Source of the DNA: Pseudomonas sp. GM78
GTDB taxonomy: Bacteria; Pseudomonadota; Gammaproteobacteria; Pseudomonadales; Pseudomonadaceae
DNA: 64,000 bases
NCBI RefSeq assembly: GCF_000282475.1
Contig: NZ_AKJF01000064.1
Span: 16,891-80,890, forward strand
Direction: 5' to 3'
Made by a program: the position numbers and the translations under genes
Notes under the pieces: model-generated
The model's input: the letters and a program-made list of their open reading frames with translations, nothing else
What the model was told of the DNA's origin: nothing
Databases searched by the model: none
Part shown: positions 20,976 through 29,868 of the stretch, one piece after another
Layout of the letters: every line of letters begins with the position of its first letter
How positions within the stretch are numbered: position 1 is the first letter of the stretch

Positions 20976-21782
20976 TCAGTCCAGTTTGTCACTGTCGACA
21001 TGCCATTTACTGAGTAGCGCGGCGTAACTGCCGTCGGCGCGCATGCCTTGCAACACCTCGGTCAATGCCACGGTCAGCTGCGGGTCGCTTTTGCGCACGC
21101 CGAAGCCGGTGAGGATGCGGTTGAACGCCGGCACCGCCGACTGGAACAGGTCAGGCGCGAGTTGCTGATAGTGGCCGGCGGACTCGACCGTGGTGCCGAA
21201 AGCGTCCACCTGATTGATGCGCAAGGCCTGGAACGCATCGGCGTCGACGTTGTACACCACCAGTTTCATCGGCGCCTTGCCGGCGGCTTCGAGCTTTTCG
21301 TTTTCCTTGCCCAGCAGCACCCGGATGGTCGAACCGTTACTGACCGCGACCTTGAGTCCGGACAGATCCTCCAGGGTGTTCACCGCTTTCGGGTTGCCCT
21401 TGGGCACGACAATGGATTGGCTGGAATACATGAAGTTGACGATGTCGATCACTTCGCGGCGTTCGGGCTTGTCGAACAACTGATCGACGATCATGTCGCA
21501 CTGCTGCGCCAGCAGCGCCGGAATCAGCCCGGCAAAAGGCGAGATGCGCCACTCGACCTTCTTGTCACCCAGGCGCTGGGCAATTGCCTCCCCCATGTCG
21601 ACCTGCAGCCCCACCGGTTTCTGCTTCACGTCAAAGGACACCAACGGTGGTGAGTCCATGCCGGAGCAATAGACGATCTTCTCGCTCTTGCTCAATCGCT
21701 CGGGTAACTCGGGGGCGGCAAGCGCCCATTGCGAACACAGACTCAAGGTGAACACGGCAACTAACGCGCAAGGCTTGTGCAT
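20976..21782 (-). CDS. polar amino acid ABC transporter, periplasmic binding protein
   Basis: 268 residues with a Sec signal peptide (hydrophobic 6-20, cleavage after ALA near 22) and a type 3 bacterial solute-binding fold (VDMGEAIAQRLGDKKVEWRI; ALLAQQCDMIVDQLFDKPERREVIDF-like hinge). The ligand is unknown; linkage to a gamma-glutamyl enzyme suggests a gamma-glutamyl amino acid or a related amide. It is 42 nt after the GntR regulator gene in one operon. Confidence 0.9.
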   Translation of the reverse strand: MHKPCALVAVFTLSLCSQWALAAPELPERLSKSEKIVYCSGMDSPPLVSFDVKQKPVGLQVDMGEAIAQRLGDKKVEWRISPFAGLIPALLAQQCDMIVDQLFDKPERREVIDIVNFMYSSQSIVVPKGNPKAVNTLEDLSGLKVAVSNGSTIRVLLGKENEKLEAAGKAPMKLVVYNVDADAFQALRINQVDAFGTTVESAGHYQQLAPDLFQSAVPAFNRILTGFGVRKSDPQLTVALTEVLQGMRADGSYAALLSKWHVDSDKLD

Positions 21783-21824
21783 GGTGCATGACTCCAGTTG
21801 GCTGCAACGAAGGGGGTTGTTCTT

Positions 21825-22493
21825 CTAGGGGTGGGCTTCGAGAAACTGAATGAGTCGCGGGATGGTGCCCTCGATGTGTTCGCACACCACGGCGGCGGCT
21901 TTGTCCGGGTCGCCGCAGCGCAATGCTTCAATAATCGAGGCGTGTTCGTCCCGGGCGCTGCGGGGTTTGTCGGCGTGTTGCAGCCACAGGCGCATGTGCG
22001 GTTCGATCACCGAATACAGCGCCGAAATCTGCCGCATCAGGCGCGGCCGTTCACTCAGGCTGCACAGGTATTCATGGAAGGCACGATGGCGGCTGACCCA
22101 CTCGGCGCCGTCCTCGCGGTAGTCGTCCATCTCATCGAGCAGGCGCTCGAGATGGCTGAAATGACGCTCGGTGAGTTTGGTCACGGCCACACGGATCGCG
22201 AGACCTTCAAGGGCGCTGCGCATCTCGAACACTTCACGCATTTCCTCGATGTTCAGGCCTCGGACGATGGCGCCGCGATTGGGCCGCAGCGTCACCAGGC
22301 CATCGGCATCCAGGCGCCGGAAGGCTTCGCGCACCGGCATGCGGCTCATGCCGATTTCCCCGGCGATGTCCTCGGCAATCAGTCGCTCTCCGGTGCGGTA
22401 GCGCCCTTTGCAGATGGCCTCCAGCAGAAAGTTGTAAGCCTCTTCCTCGGCGGTGACAGGTTGGCGCTCGGTATAGGCAGGGGCGAATTTCAT
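21825..22493 (-). CDS. GntR family (FadR/FCD subfamily) regulator
   Basis: 222 residues from ATG 22493, which has AAAGGTG 9 nt upstream; an ATG at 22511 is also possible. N-terminal winged helix (about 15-80; GERLIAEDIAGEIGMSRMPVREAFRRLDADGLV) and an FCD ligand-binding domain with metal-site His/Asp residues (about 85-215). It heads the importer/GGT operon and is co-directional with it, so it is probably an autoregulated local repressor responding to the imported compound. Confidence 0.88.
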   Translation of the reverse strand: MKFAPAYTERQPVTAEEEAYNFLLEAICKGRYRTGERLIAEDIAGEIGMSRMPVREAFRRLDADGLVTLRPNRGAIVRGLNIEEMREVFEMRSALEGLAIRVAVTKLTERHFSHLERLLDEMDDYREDGAEWVSRHRAFHEYLCSLSERPRLMRQISALYSVIEPHMRLWLQHADKPRSARDEHASIIEALRCGDPDKAAAVVCEHIEGTIPRLIQFLEAHP

Positions 22494-22513
22494 CGGGTGC
22501 ACCTTTTGCATTT

Positions 22514-22523
22514 TTGTATCCAA
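22514..22523. promoter_or_regulatory. possible GntR operator upstream of the importer operon
   Basis: TTGTATCCAA resembles the TTGTATACAA-type dyads of FadR/FCD regulators and lies just ahead of the regulator start. The rest of 22524-22817, between this operon and the divergent carboxypeptidase gene, shows no further structure I can name. Confidence 0.3.
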
Positions 22524-22817
22524 TTATCCATAAAGCCAAAAAAGCACGTTGCGTGCCAAATTTCGCTTAGCGGCGACAGGTGTTTGATTAGATTGATGTA
22601 TTGCCATCACAAGGGGGCCTGCTCAAGGCATGAAGCGTCGACGCAAGCGAGTTGAAATGCCCCAATCTGTAACCTTTCGGCCACATTAAGGTGCGCGTGG
22701 TAACACGACTGATCGTTATCAGGCGGCTGCCGGGTGAAACGTTTTATCTGCGCTGCCAGCCCTCTTCGCTTGCGTGTAAAGTAGCCGGCATAAAAATCTC
22801 AATCAGGAACCCTGACC

Positions 22818-23960
22818 GTGGCTAAAACTCTCGACATCAGTGCCAATTTCGACAGCGGCAACATCCAGGTCATCGATGTCAGTGACCCGCTCAAACCCCT
22901 GCTGGCCATCCGCCCCGATACCAAAAGCAACCATTTCCAATGGTTCCACTTCAAGGCCAGCGGCCTGCATGTCGGCCAGGACCACTGGTTTCGCCTGAAC
23001 AATGCCAGCCAGTCCTCGTACAACAAGGCTTGGACCGGTTACCAGGCGGTGGCGTCCTACGACCACGTCAACTGGTTTCGTGTGCCGACCATTTTCGAGG
23101 GTGACTGCCTGCGTTTCAGCCTCGAAGCCGAACAGACCCACGCCTGGTTCGCCTACTTCGAACCCTACAGCCGCGGCCGCCACGACTGGCTGATCGAGCA
23201 GGCACTGACCAAGGCCGGCACCGAACTGCTGGCCACCGGCAAGAGCGTCGAAGGGCGTGACATCCAGCTGCTGCGCAAAGGTACCGGTGCCGAAGGCCAG
23301 CGCAAGGTGTGGATCATTGCCCAGCAACATCCCGGCGAACACATGGCGGAGTGGTTCATGGAGGGTGTGATCGAGCGCCTGGAGAAACACGACGACCCGG
23401 TGCTGAACAAACTGCTGGCCAGCGCCGACCTGTACCTGGTGCCGAACATGAACCCGGACGGTGCCTTCCACGGCCACCTGCGCACCAACGCCATGGGCCA
23501 GGACCTGAACCGCGCCTGGCAGAGCGCCAGCCAGGAGCTCAGCCCGGAAGTCTTTTTCGTCCAGCAGCAAATGGAACAGTACGGCGTCGACCTGTTCCTC
23601 GACATTCATGGTGACGAGGAAATTCCACACGTGTTCACCGCCGGTTGCGAAGGCAACCCGGGCTATACGCCACGGATCGCCGAACTTGAAGAACACTTCC
23701 GCAGCCACCTGAAACACACCACCAAGGACTTCCAGACCAAACACGGCTACACCCGCGACGAACCGGGGCAGGCGAACATGACCCTGGCGTGCAACAGCGT
23801 CGGCCAGAAGTACGATTGCCTGTCGCTGACCCTGGAAATGCCGTTCAAGGACCACGACGACCATCCGAATCCGTTGACCGGCTGGTCGGGCAAGCGTTCG
23901 AAGCAGTTGGGCAAGGATGTGCTAACGACTGTCGCGGAAATGATCGAAGCTTTACGCTAG
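22818..23960 (+). CDS. M14 family zinc carboxypeptidase (cytosolic CCP/Nna-like)
   Basis: 380 residues starting with GTG (AGGA 9 nt upstream). An N-terminal beta-rich domain (about 1-125, typical of cytosolic carboxypeptidases) precedes the M14 catalytic domain. Zinc ligands: HPGE (about 174-177) and the later His in LDIHGD; the catalytic Glu is in LTLEMPFKDHD near 343. No signal peptide. Bacterial members of this subfamily are thought to trim C-terminal residues from proteins or peptides; the substrate is unknown. Isolated gene, not in an operon. Confidence 0.88.
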   Translation: MAKTLDISANFDSGNIQVIDVSDPLKPLLAIRPDTKSNHFQWFHFKASGLHVGQDHWFRLNNASQSSYNKAWTGYQAVASYDHVNWFRVPTIFEGDCLRFSLEAEQTHAWFAYFEPYSRGRHDWLIEQALTKAGTELLATGKSVEGRDIQLLRKGTGAEGQRKVWIIAQQHPGEHMAEWFMEGVIERLEKHDDPVLNKLLASADLYLVPNMNPDGAFHGHLRTNAMGQDLNRAWQSASQELSPEVFFVQQQMEQYGVDLFLDIHGDEEIPHVFTAGCEGNPGYTPRIAELEEHFRSHLKHTTKDFQTKHGYTRDEPGQANMTLACNSVGQKYDCLSLTLEMPFKDHDDHPNPLTGWSGKRSKQLGKDVLTTVAEMIEALR

Positions 23961-24030
23961 CAAAACTTTCAAGACATGACCTCATTGAGGTCATGTTCGT
24001 ATTCAACCCATGTAAAAGAGGTTGATGATG

Positions 24031-25369
24031 TTATGGACTCACTTCTATCTGAAGATAGACGCTTCTTTTTGAAAGATTGCCTTGTGCATCGACTCCTTCT
24101 ACGCTGTAAGTACCTGATGTCGCCTGGCGGCCCTCAAGCAAAAAACTCGAGTTTTCGGTTGAACCAACCGTGGGTGGAATCCCAAACCTCTTGATCACAT
24201 CATAACGAATTGCATTGGGTACCGGATCCCAAGAAAATTGAATACGTCCCGGACCTGGAACTCCCTTGAAATTTTCCGGCGCCAACTCATAAAACTCAGG
24301 CTGTGGCGGATAAGGTGGCGCGTAGGAAGCCAGTCGGTACTTTTGCTCCAACCAGGTTCTTGACATGTCGGCATCAGCCCAACTACCACGAAGCTGCATA
24401 CCAGGCTCCCACCCAATCATCCCGGAATACCAAAACTCTCTATCGCTGCACTGAACACCTTGTTCATATCCATTTTTGTAACCAGGTTGACTACGCATAC
24501 AATGAAGACCTCCAGCGTTGTGGCCTATTTCATGAGCAAAGGTAAAGTTATTCGTAACAGTGCTAATGCTCAATCTACCCGGCATTTGAGCCTTTCCAAG
24601 TACATAGCCATTCCAAATATCTCCCACATGAGAGTCACTGCCAACAAAAAGAGCTACCAAATCACATATTTGATATCGTATCGTTGGTAATTTTAGGGCT
24701 TGGCTCATGAATAAGCGTCTTGACCAACCTTAGAGAAATACTTCCTATGCGGGAGTTTCGAAGTGACAGATTCACCGTTTCCAATCTTGCTCTAGCGTCA
24801 GCGTTAAGGTCTGCGCCAACATATCCTGAGTTAACTGCGCTTCTGGTATAGGCAGCCAAAACATCAATGACTACGGGAGCGCGTGATGAAAATGTGGCAC
24901 TCTGCGTCGGCGAACCTGGTTTTTTTTCGATGATGCCTTCAACTATGTCATTTCGAACAGGCTTATCAAATTCAGGCGGTAAAGGCACAAATGTACGTTC
25001 TCCACTTTTGGTGGTTTTTAACACTCCGTTTTTACCTATGCCCCCTATAAGAGCAAAATGGCTTCCATCTGGCGATCGAACATCAACAAGGTAACCCTGC
25101 GAACGATCCGGCATCCGTAGGTTCGCGCTTTCAACTGTGTATCCATCACTTTCATAAGATGCCGACAGCTCATAAACCGCCAAACCAATCAAATCAGAAT
25201 ACAACTGCTCACTGGTCTTACTGGCGAAATCAGCGATGAAGGTTTGACTTGGGTCACCAGAATCAGGAGGGCGTTGGTGCGTGCACGCGCCGACCAATAA
25301 AGTCATTGATATAGCACACATCATGGATGCAACCCGCCGTGAAAAACGTATGTATATAGTCTTCGACAC
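24031..25369 (-). pseudogene. frameshifted metzincin metalloprotease lipoprotein
   Basis: Two overlapping frames make one protein. The 5' part starts with GTG at 25369 (AGGGAG 7 nt upstream) and has a lipoprotein leader (hydrophobic MMCAISMTLLVGAC, lipobox LVGAC), then a pro-domain-like region, and stops at 24662. The 3' part is read in another frame from about 24708 and holds the metzincin zinc motif HEIGHNAGGLH (24502-24534) followed by a Fn3-like C-terminal domain (about the last 85 residues). A one-base indel between 24662 and 24708 separates them. Neither half alone is a complete protease. The region is AT-richer than its neighbours, which suggests transfer. A sequencing error in an A-run cannot be excluded. 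Confidence 0.75.
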
Positions 25370-25621
25370 GATAGTTCTCCCTGAGTAAACCATGTTGCTG
25401 CTATTCGATTGGCCGGACCTGACAACTGCAATCTCTTTGCATTTAACATGTGTTTTTGGGATATCGATACTGTCAAAGTTGACAGGTAGTGGCATTACTT
25501 CGGCGATTCAGTGAATCCAATATTCAGTACTGGCATCGAGCTGTTGTTTACCTTCGCTCGCAGACATACCTTGGCACGGTTGCGTTGGTCTATTCCTCCA
25601 AAGCAACCGCCAAGCTTTCGA

Positions 25622-26167
25622 TCAACAGCGATCCTTACCCCGCAACATGCTGTCCAGCACCTCATCGCGCCGCACCCAACCGTGAAACAACGCCGCGGCC
25701 AGATGCAGCAGCACCGTCAGAAACAGTAGATACGCCAGATACCCATGCGCCTTGCGCAAGAACGCAAACACCTGCGCATTCGCCGGCACAATCGACGGCA
25801 ACTGCAACGAACTGCTGAGCATCACCGGTTCGCCCGACGCGGAAATCATTGCCCAGCCCAACAACGGCAAAACCAGCATCAGGGCGTACAGCAGCACATG
25901 GGACGCCTTGGCCGCCAGCGCTTGCCAACCCGGCAGGTCGGCGGGCAGCGGTGGCTGCTGCGTGGAGAAGCGCACGAGCAGTCGCACGATCACCAGCAAC
26001 AGAATCGCCACGCCTAACGGCTTGTGCAGGTGAATCAGCCATTCATGACGCTCGGACACCGAGGCGACCATGCCTGCGCCGATAAACAGCATGGCGATGA
26101 TCATCAGCGCCATCAGCCAGTGCAGCAGGCGCGCCAGGGGAGCGAAGTGCTTGGGTTGGGTGCTCAT
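25622..26167 (-). CDS. cytochrome b561 family protein
   Basis: 181 residues with four transmembrane segments (about 12-34, 45-66, 89-112, 143-166) and haem-ligand histidines in RLLHWLMAL, LIHLHKPLG, KASHVLLY and AHGYLAY/LLHLAA. It is an inner-membrane electron carrier. Its ATG overlaps the stop of the catalase-family gene (ATGA), so the two are translationally coupled; it may supply electrons from the quinone pool to that enzyme. Confidence 0.9.
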   Translation of the reverse strand: MSTQPKHFAPLARLLHWLMALMIIAMLFIGAGMVASVSERHEWLIHLHKPLGVAILLLVIVRLLVRFSTQQPPLPADLPGWQALAAKASHVLLYALMLVLPLLGWAMISASGEPVMLSSSLQLPSIVPANAQVFAFLRKAHGYLAYLLFLTVLLHLAAALFHGWVRRDEVLDSMLRGKDRC

Positions 26168-27240
26168 TGCTGGGCCTCCTGTTTGGCGGCGGGCAACTGG
26201 CTGACTTCGCTGGTGCGACGCAGGTAGGAATTGGCGTAACCGGCTGAACGAGCGGCGAGCAGTGGGTCGTCGGAACCCTCGATGCCGGCGGGCAATACCA
26301 GCGGGTCATAGTTGATGTCGCGGCACTCGCCGCTGAGTTGCGGCTGGGTGCTTTCCAGCACCAGGGTGCCTGCGTTCAACACCTTGCGCCCGTCGGGCCA
26401 GGCCTTGCTGGCGTCGTTGACCGGATCACCGGGGTTGGCCAGGGTGATGTTCAATTGAAAGCGCAACGGGCCGGCGGCGATGCGCTGAACCAGATCTTTC
26501 TCGAGGAAATCGTTGCCTTGCGGTGCCGTGGCACCAGGCGCGTCCTGAACCAGCGGCGCCATGCTCCAGCGCACCGCTTGGCGCTGTCCGGCGGCGTTGA
26601 CCAGATAGAACGCATTGACGCTGTTGTAGGTTTCCGTCACGTAACTGGCCGAAGGTTTGGCAGTCTTGATCCAGGCCAAAAACGGTGCGGCTTCCGGGTG
26701 CGAACCAAAGAACGCCGGCACCGCCGCGGGGTCCGGTTTGCCGGTAGCGGGCACCGGCGACTGGGCTTGCTGCAATTGGTAGAACGCCTCGGGCGTACCC
26801 ACCGGAAACACCGGCATGCTGTTCATTCCAGTACGCCATTGCTGCCCGTTGGCCTGGGTGAAGCGCAACGCCAGGCTGCGGATCGGCACAGCGCTGTCTG
26901 GCGCGTAAGGATTACCCGCCGGCAAGGCGAAACGGCCAACCACCGGCGTGCGCGCCTCGTTGAACACCTGTGCGGTGGAATAACTGCGAGCCTCACCACT
27001 GCTCTCGAAATGGCCGATCACGCACACGCCTTTGGCATGATTGCGGCGAAATCCCGGATGCACGCCGTTGTTGGTTTCCAGCACATTGACCAGCTTTTTC
27101 GGGGTCAGGCGCTGTGGGTCAAAGGTGCCGTTGACGTAGGCAAACGCCCCGGCCACTGCGGCCACGACCACGGCAATGCCGGCCAGACGCAATGTCAGGC
27201 TGGCGGCACTCAAGGGTGGCGGTGATGATCGATCTACCAT
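26164..27240 (-). CDS. membrane-anchored catalase-family peroxidase (SrpA-like)
   Basis: 358 residues from ATG 27240, with GGAG 6 nt upstream; the open frame extends nine codons further without a site. N-terminal membrane anchor (about 15-40: LRLAGIAVVVAAVAGAFAYV) then a short catalase core with the distal His in RRNHAKGVCVIG and a C-terminal Tyr-containing segment (GYANSYLRRTSE). These mini-catalases usually act as peroxidases in the periplasm or at the membrane. It is driven by an ECF-type promoter and coupled to cytochrome b561, divergent from the sigma/anti-sigma pair. Confidence 0.88.
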   Translation of the reverse strand: MVDRSSPPPLSAASLTLRLAGIAVVVAAVAGAFAYVNGTFDPQRLTPKKLVNVLETNNGVHPGFRRNHAKGVCVIGHFESSGEARSYSTAQVFNEARTPVVGRFALPAGNPYAPDSAVPIRSLALRFTQANGQQWRTGMNSMPVFPVGTPEAFYQLQQAQSPVPATGKPDPAAVPAFFGSHPEAAPFLAWIKTAKPSASYVTETYNSVNAFYLVNAAGQRQAVRWSMAPLVQDAPGATAPQGNDFLEKDLVQRIAAGPLRFQLNITLANPGDPVNDASKAWPDGRKVLNAGTLVLESTQPQLSGECRDINYDPLVLPAGIEGSDDPLLAARSAGYANSYLRRTSEVSQLPAAKQEAQQ

Positions 27241-27282
27241 GAAAGACTCCAGGGCCATCGGCCACAAGTGAGAAGAATCAGG

Positions 27283-27309
27283 CAGACGAACCCCACGGCG
27301 GTTTATTCC
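27283..27309 (-). promoter_or_regulatory. ECF promoter of the catalase/cytochrome b561 operon
   Basis: On the minus strand: GGAATAA (27303-27309), 14 bp, CGTCTG (27283-27288). Same elements and spacing as the promoter of the sigma gene on the other strand, so the two are probably read by the same ECF sigma factor. Confidence 0.75.
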
Positions 27310-27337
27310 ATCACCCGGTATTTATTTTTCCGGGCGT

Positions 27338-27364
27338 GGAATAACCTTCAATCCCATGCGTCTT
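27338..27364 (+). promoter_or_regulatory. ECF autoregulatory promoter of the sigma factor gene
   Basis: GGAATAA (27338-27344), 14 bp, CGTCTT (27359-27364), the GGAAT...CGTC form typical of ECF sigma factors. Confidence 0.75.
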
Positions 27365-27398
27365 CCTGGTTCAAAGCGTAGTGAGTAACCAGAAATTC

Positions 27399-27905
27399 AT
27401 GAACGATATCGACGAACAACTGCGAGAAATCATTCCCAGGTTGCGCCGCTTCGCCGTATCGCTGACGCGCAATCCGAGCAGCGCCGACGATCTGGTGCAG
27501 TCGTGCCTTGAGCGTGCGCTGTCGAGTTGGGGCGACAAGCGTGTCGAGGGCGACTTGCGCGCCTGGTTGTTCTCGATTCTGTATCGACAGTTTCTCGATG
27601 CTCACCGCCGTACCCGACGTTATGCGCGAATGCTCGAATTTTTCACCGGACGCGACGATGCGCAGCCTTCGGTGGAGCGAACCGTGATCGCGCAATCGAC
27701 CCTCAATGCCTTCGATCAGCTGCCCACTGAACAGCGCGCACTGCTGCTGTGGGTGTCGGTGGAAGGCTTGAGTTACAAAGAGGTCGCCGAGATTCTCGAC
27801 GTGCCCACCGGTACCGTGATGTCCCGCCTGTCCCGGGCCCGCCAGGCCCTGCGCCAACTCAGCGATGGCGAAATCAACCGCCCTGCCCTGCGGAGACTCA
27901 AATGA
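27399..27905 (+). CDS. ECF RNA polymerase sigma factor
   Basis: 168 residues: region 2 (about 8-75; ADDLVQSCLERAL, LRAWLFSILYRQFLDAHRR) and region 4 (about 105-155; LPTEQRALLLWVSVEGLSYKEVAEIL then TGTVMSRLSRAR). The ATG at 27399 leaves about 28 nt of leader after the predicted start; a GTG at 27381 is possible but would leave about 10 nt. The stop overlaps the anti-sigma start (ATGA). Its own promoter and that of the catalase operon match, so it likely responds to an oxidative or envelope stress signal relayed by the anti-sigma. Confidence 0.9.
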   Translation: MNDIDEQLREIIPRLRRFAVSLTRNPSSADDLVQSCLERALSSWGDKRVEGDLRAWLFSILYRQFLDAHRRTRRYARMLEFFTGRDDAQPSVERTVIAQSTLNAFDQLPTEQRALLLWVSVEGLSYKEVAEILDVPTGTVMSRLSRARQALRQLSDGEINRPALRRLK

Positions 27906-28654
27906 TCAGCATGCCCCCCAGCGAGCGCGACCTGCACGCTTTCGTCGACCATCAGCTCGGCGAGGAAGACCGGCGTCTGGTGGAGACTTTCCTGGCCAGT
28001 AACCCGGAAATTTCCGCACAAGTGCGTGCCTGGCAGCAGGACGCCCAACAACTGCGTGCTGCCCTGAGTGGTGCCTTGCAGCAGCCGGCCAATCCGCACC
28101 TTGATCCTGTGCAGATCCGCCGACGCTTGAAAAGCCAGACCCGACGCCACCTGGCCAGCGCCGCGGTATTGCTGATCGCTGTCAGCATCGGTGGGGTCAG
28201 CGGCTGGCAGGCTCGGGAAATGACCCTCCTCAGCGCAGCGCAACCGATGGCCGATGCCATGCAGGCTTACCGTCTGATTGCCCAGCAAGGCATCCTGCCG
28301 GCCGACTACAAGGCGGGTGACGACGGTGACATGCAGGGCTGGCTCGACCGTTATTTCACCCAGGCCAATCGCCTGCCTGATTTGTCGGGCGCAGGCTTCA
28401 AACCGGCCAGCGGGCGCTTGCTCAGCACTGAGCAAGGACCGGCGGCGATGGTGGTCTACGAGGACTCGCGCGGGCAGAAAATCAGTTTTTACGTGCGCCC
28501 GCCGGGACCGAAAAACTATCTGCTGCCCAGGGGCAGTCGCAGTGATGGCGGCTTGCAGGCCGAGTATTGGTCGGGAGGCGGCTACAACTACGCGATGGTC
28601 AGCCCGGCGGATACGCCGGCGGCGCAGATGCTCAGACATACAGTGAACTTCTGA
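27902..28654 (+). CDS. anti-sigma factor, membrane-spanning
   Basis: 250 residues beginning at the ATG that overlaps the sigma stop. Cytoplasmic N-terminal anti-sigma domain (DLHAFVDHQLGEEDRRLVETFL), a transmembrane helix at about 82-100 (ASAAVLLIAVSIGGVSGW) and a periplasmic C-terminal domain of about 150 residues. No HxxxCxxC zinc motif, so not a ZAS redox anti-sigma of the RsrA type; the periplasmic part probably senses the signal. It sequesters the adjacent sigma factor. Confidence 0.88.
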   Translation: MISMPPSERDLHAFVDHQLGEEDRRLVETFLASNPEISAQVRAWQQDAQQLRAALSGALQQPANPHLDPVQIRRRLKSQTRRHLASAAVLLIAVSIGGVSGWQAREMTLLSAAQPMADAMQAYRLIAQQGILPADYKAGDDGDMQGWLDRYFTQANRLPDLSGAGFKPASGRLLSTEQGPAAMVVYEDSRGQKISFYVRPPGPKNYLLPRGSRSDGGLQAEYWSGGGYNYAMVSPADTPAAQMLRHTVNF

Positions 28655-28666
28655 TCGCCATCAAAT

Positions 28667-28761
28667 CCCTGTGGGAGCGGGCTTGCCCGCGATGGCGGCC
28701 TGGCAGCAATAAAGATGTCGCCTGAAAGATCGCTATCGCGGGCAAGCCCGCTCCCACAGGG
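28667..28761. repeat. inverted REP pair (GTGGGAGCGGGCTTGCCCGCGA type)
   Basis: Arms 28667-28693 and 28735-28761, between the convergent anti-sigma and IclR genes. Confidence 0.9.
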
Positions 28762-28786
28762 TTCAGTGCGTCTCCAGAGATTGCGT

Positions 28787-29623
28787 TCAGCCTTGCCCGA
28801 AGACTTGCGAAGGCCGCCGCAACAACGGATCAAACGGATTGATCCGCGGCCCGATCAGTGCCGCTTCGCGCTTGAGCATTTCCACCACCGTCGGCAAGCG
28901 ATCCGGGCCAAGCCGATCACTCACGGTCGCCACGCTCAACGCCGCCACCGCGCGCCCTTCGCGATCGAGGATCGGCACCGCCACCCCGGCCATGCCCTGT
29001 AAAACGCCGGTATTGCGCCCGGCGTAACCGAGCTTGCGCACGTTCTCGACTTCCGAGCGCAGGAACACCTCGTCATACAGGTGGAAATCCTTGAGCCGTG
29101 GCAAGTTGTAATGGATCACCGTGTCGCGCTCCTCTTCTGGCAGGAACGCCAGGATCGCCAGGCTGCCCTGGCCCACCCCCAATGCCACGCGCCCGCCGAT
29201 ATCACCGGTGAAGGTGCGGATCGGAAACGGCCCTTCGCTGCGGTCCAGGCAGATCGCATCGAAGCCACTGCGCGCCAGCAGGAACAACGAATCGCCCAAG
29301 GATGCCGACAGCCGCAACAGCGCCGGACGCACCAGTTCGCGCAGGTTGCCACTATTGCCCGCGCGGGCCGCCAGGGCGAAAAAGTCCAGGCTCAGGCGAT
29401 AGCGTTTGCTGCGCGCATCCTGCTCGACCATGCCCTCGTCCATCAGGCTGCGCAACAACCGGTGGGTGGTCGGTTGCGACAGGCCTATGTGCTGGGCCAG
29501 TTGTGTCACCCGCTCACCGCCCTCGACGGTATCGCCCAACGCACGCAGCACCGCAAACAGTCTTGAGACGGCGCCGACACCGACCTCATTTTTGTTTTCA
29601 TTCCGCTCAATGGAATCTGACAT
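28787..29623 (-). CDS. IclR family transcriptional regulator
   Basis: 278 residues from ATG 29623 (CGAGAA 6-8 nt upstream; an upstream TTG at 29638 is less likely). N-terminal winged helix (about 20-80; ERVTQLAQHIGLSQPTTHRLLRSLMDEGMV) and a C-terminal GAF-like effector domain (about 100-270). It is divergent from the ABC/dehydrogenase operon and is the obvious candidate to control it. The 245-bp intergenic region has two near-copies of TGAAA(A)TAG 20 bp apart (29662, 29683), possible operator half-sites. Confidence 0.9.
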   Translation of the reverse strand: MSDSIERNENKNEVGVGAVSRLFAVLRALGDTVEGGERVTQLAQHIGLSQPTTHRLLRSLMDEGMVEQDARSKRYRLSLDFFALAARAGNSGNLRELVRPALLRLSASLGDSLFLLARSGFDAICLDRSEGPFPIRTFTGDIGGRVALGVGQGSLAILAFLPEEERDTVIHYNLPRLKDFHLYDEVFLRSEVENVRKLGYAGRNTGVLQGMAGVAVPILDREGRAVAALSVATVSDRLGPDRLPTVVEMLKREAALIGPRINPFDPLLRRPSQVFGQG

Positions 29624-29868
29624 GTGAATTCTCGACAATTAATTTACTGATCGAATAAAACTGAAAATAGTTATCGTCTCAGTGAAATAGACCATTGAGC
29701 CCATCCTAGTCTTCGCCCTAATCTGCGTCCAGACAGGGGCGATTCGAACAACAGCGGCAGCCGACTCAAGTCGAGCGCCAACGCACCCCGCAACAACCTT
29801 TCGTATCTGCCCATACAAAAAAGCGCGCCTTCTGGCGACGCATAACAATCCCAGGTGGAGGCGCAGTC

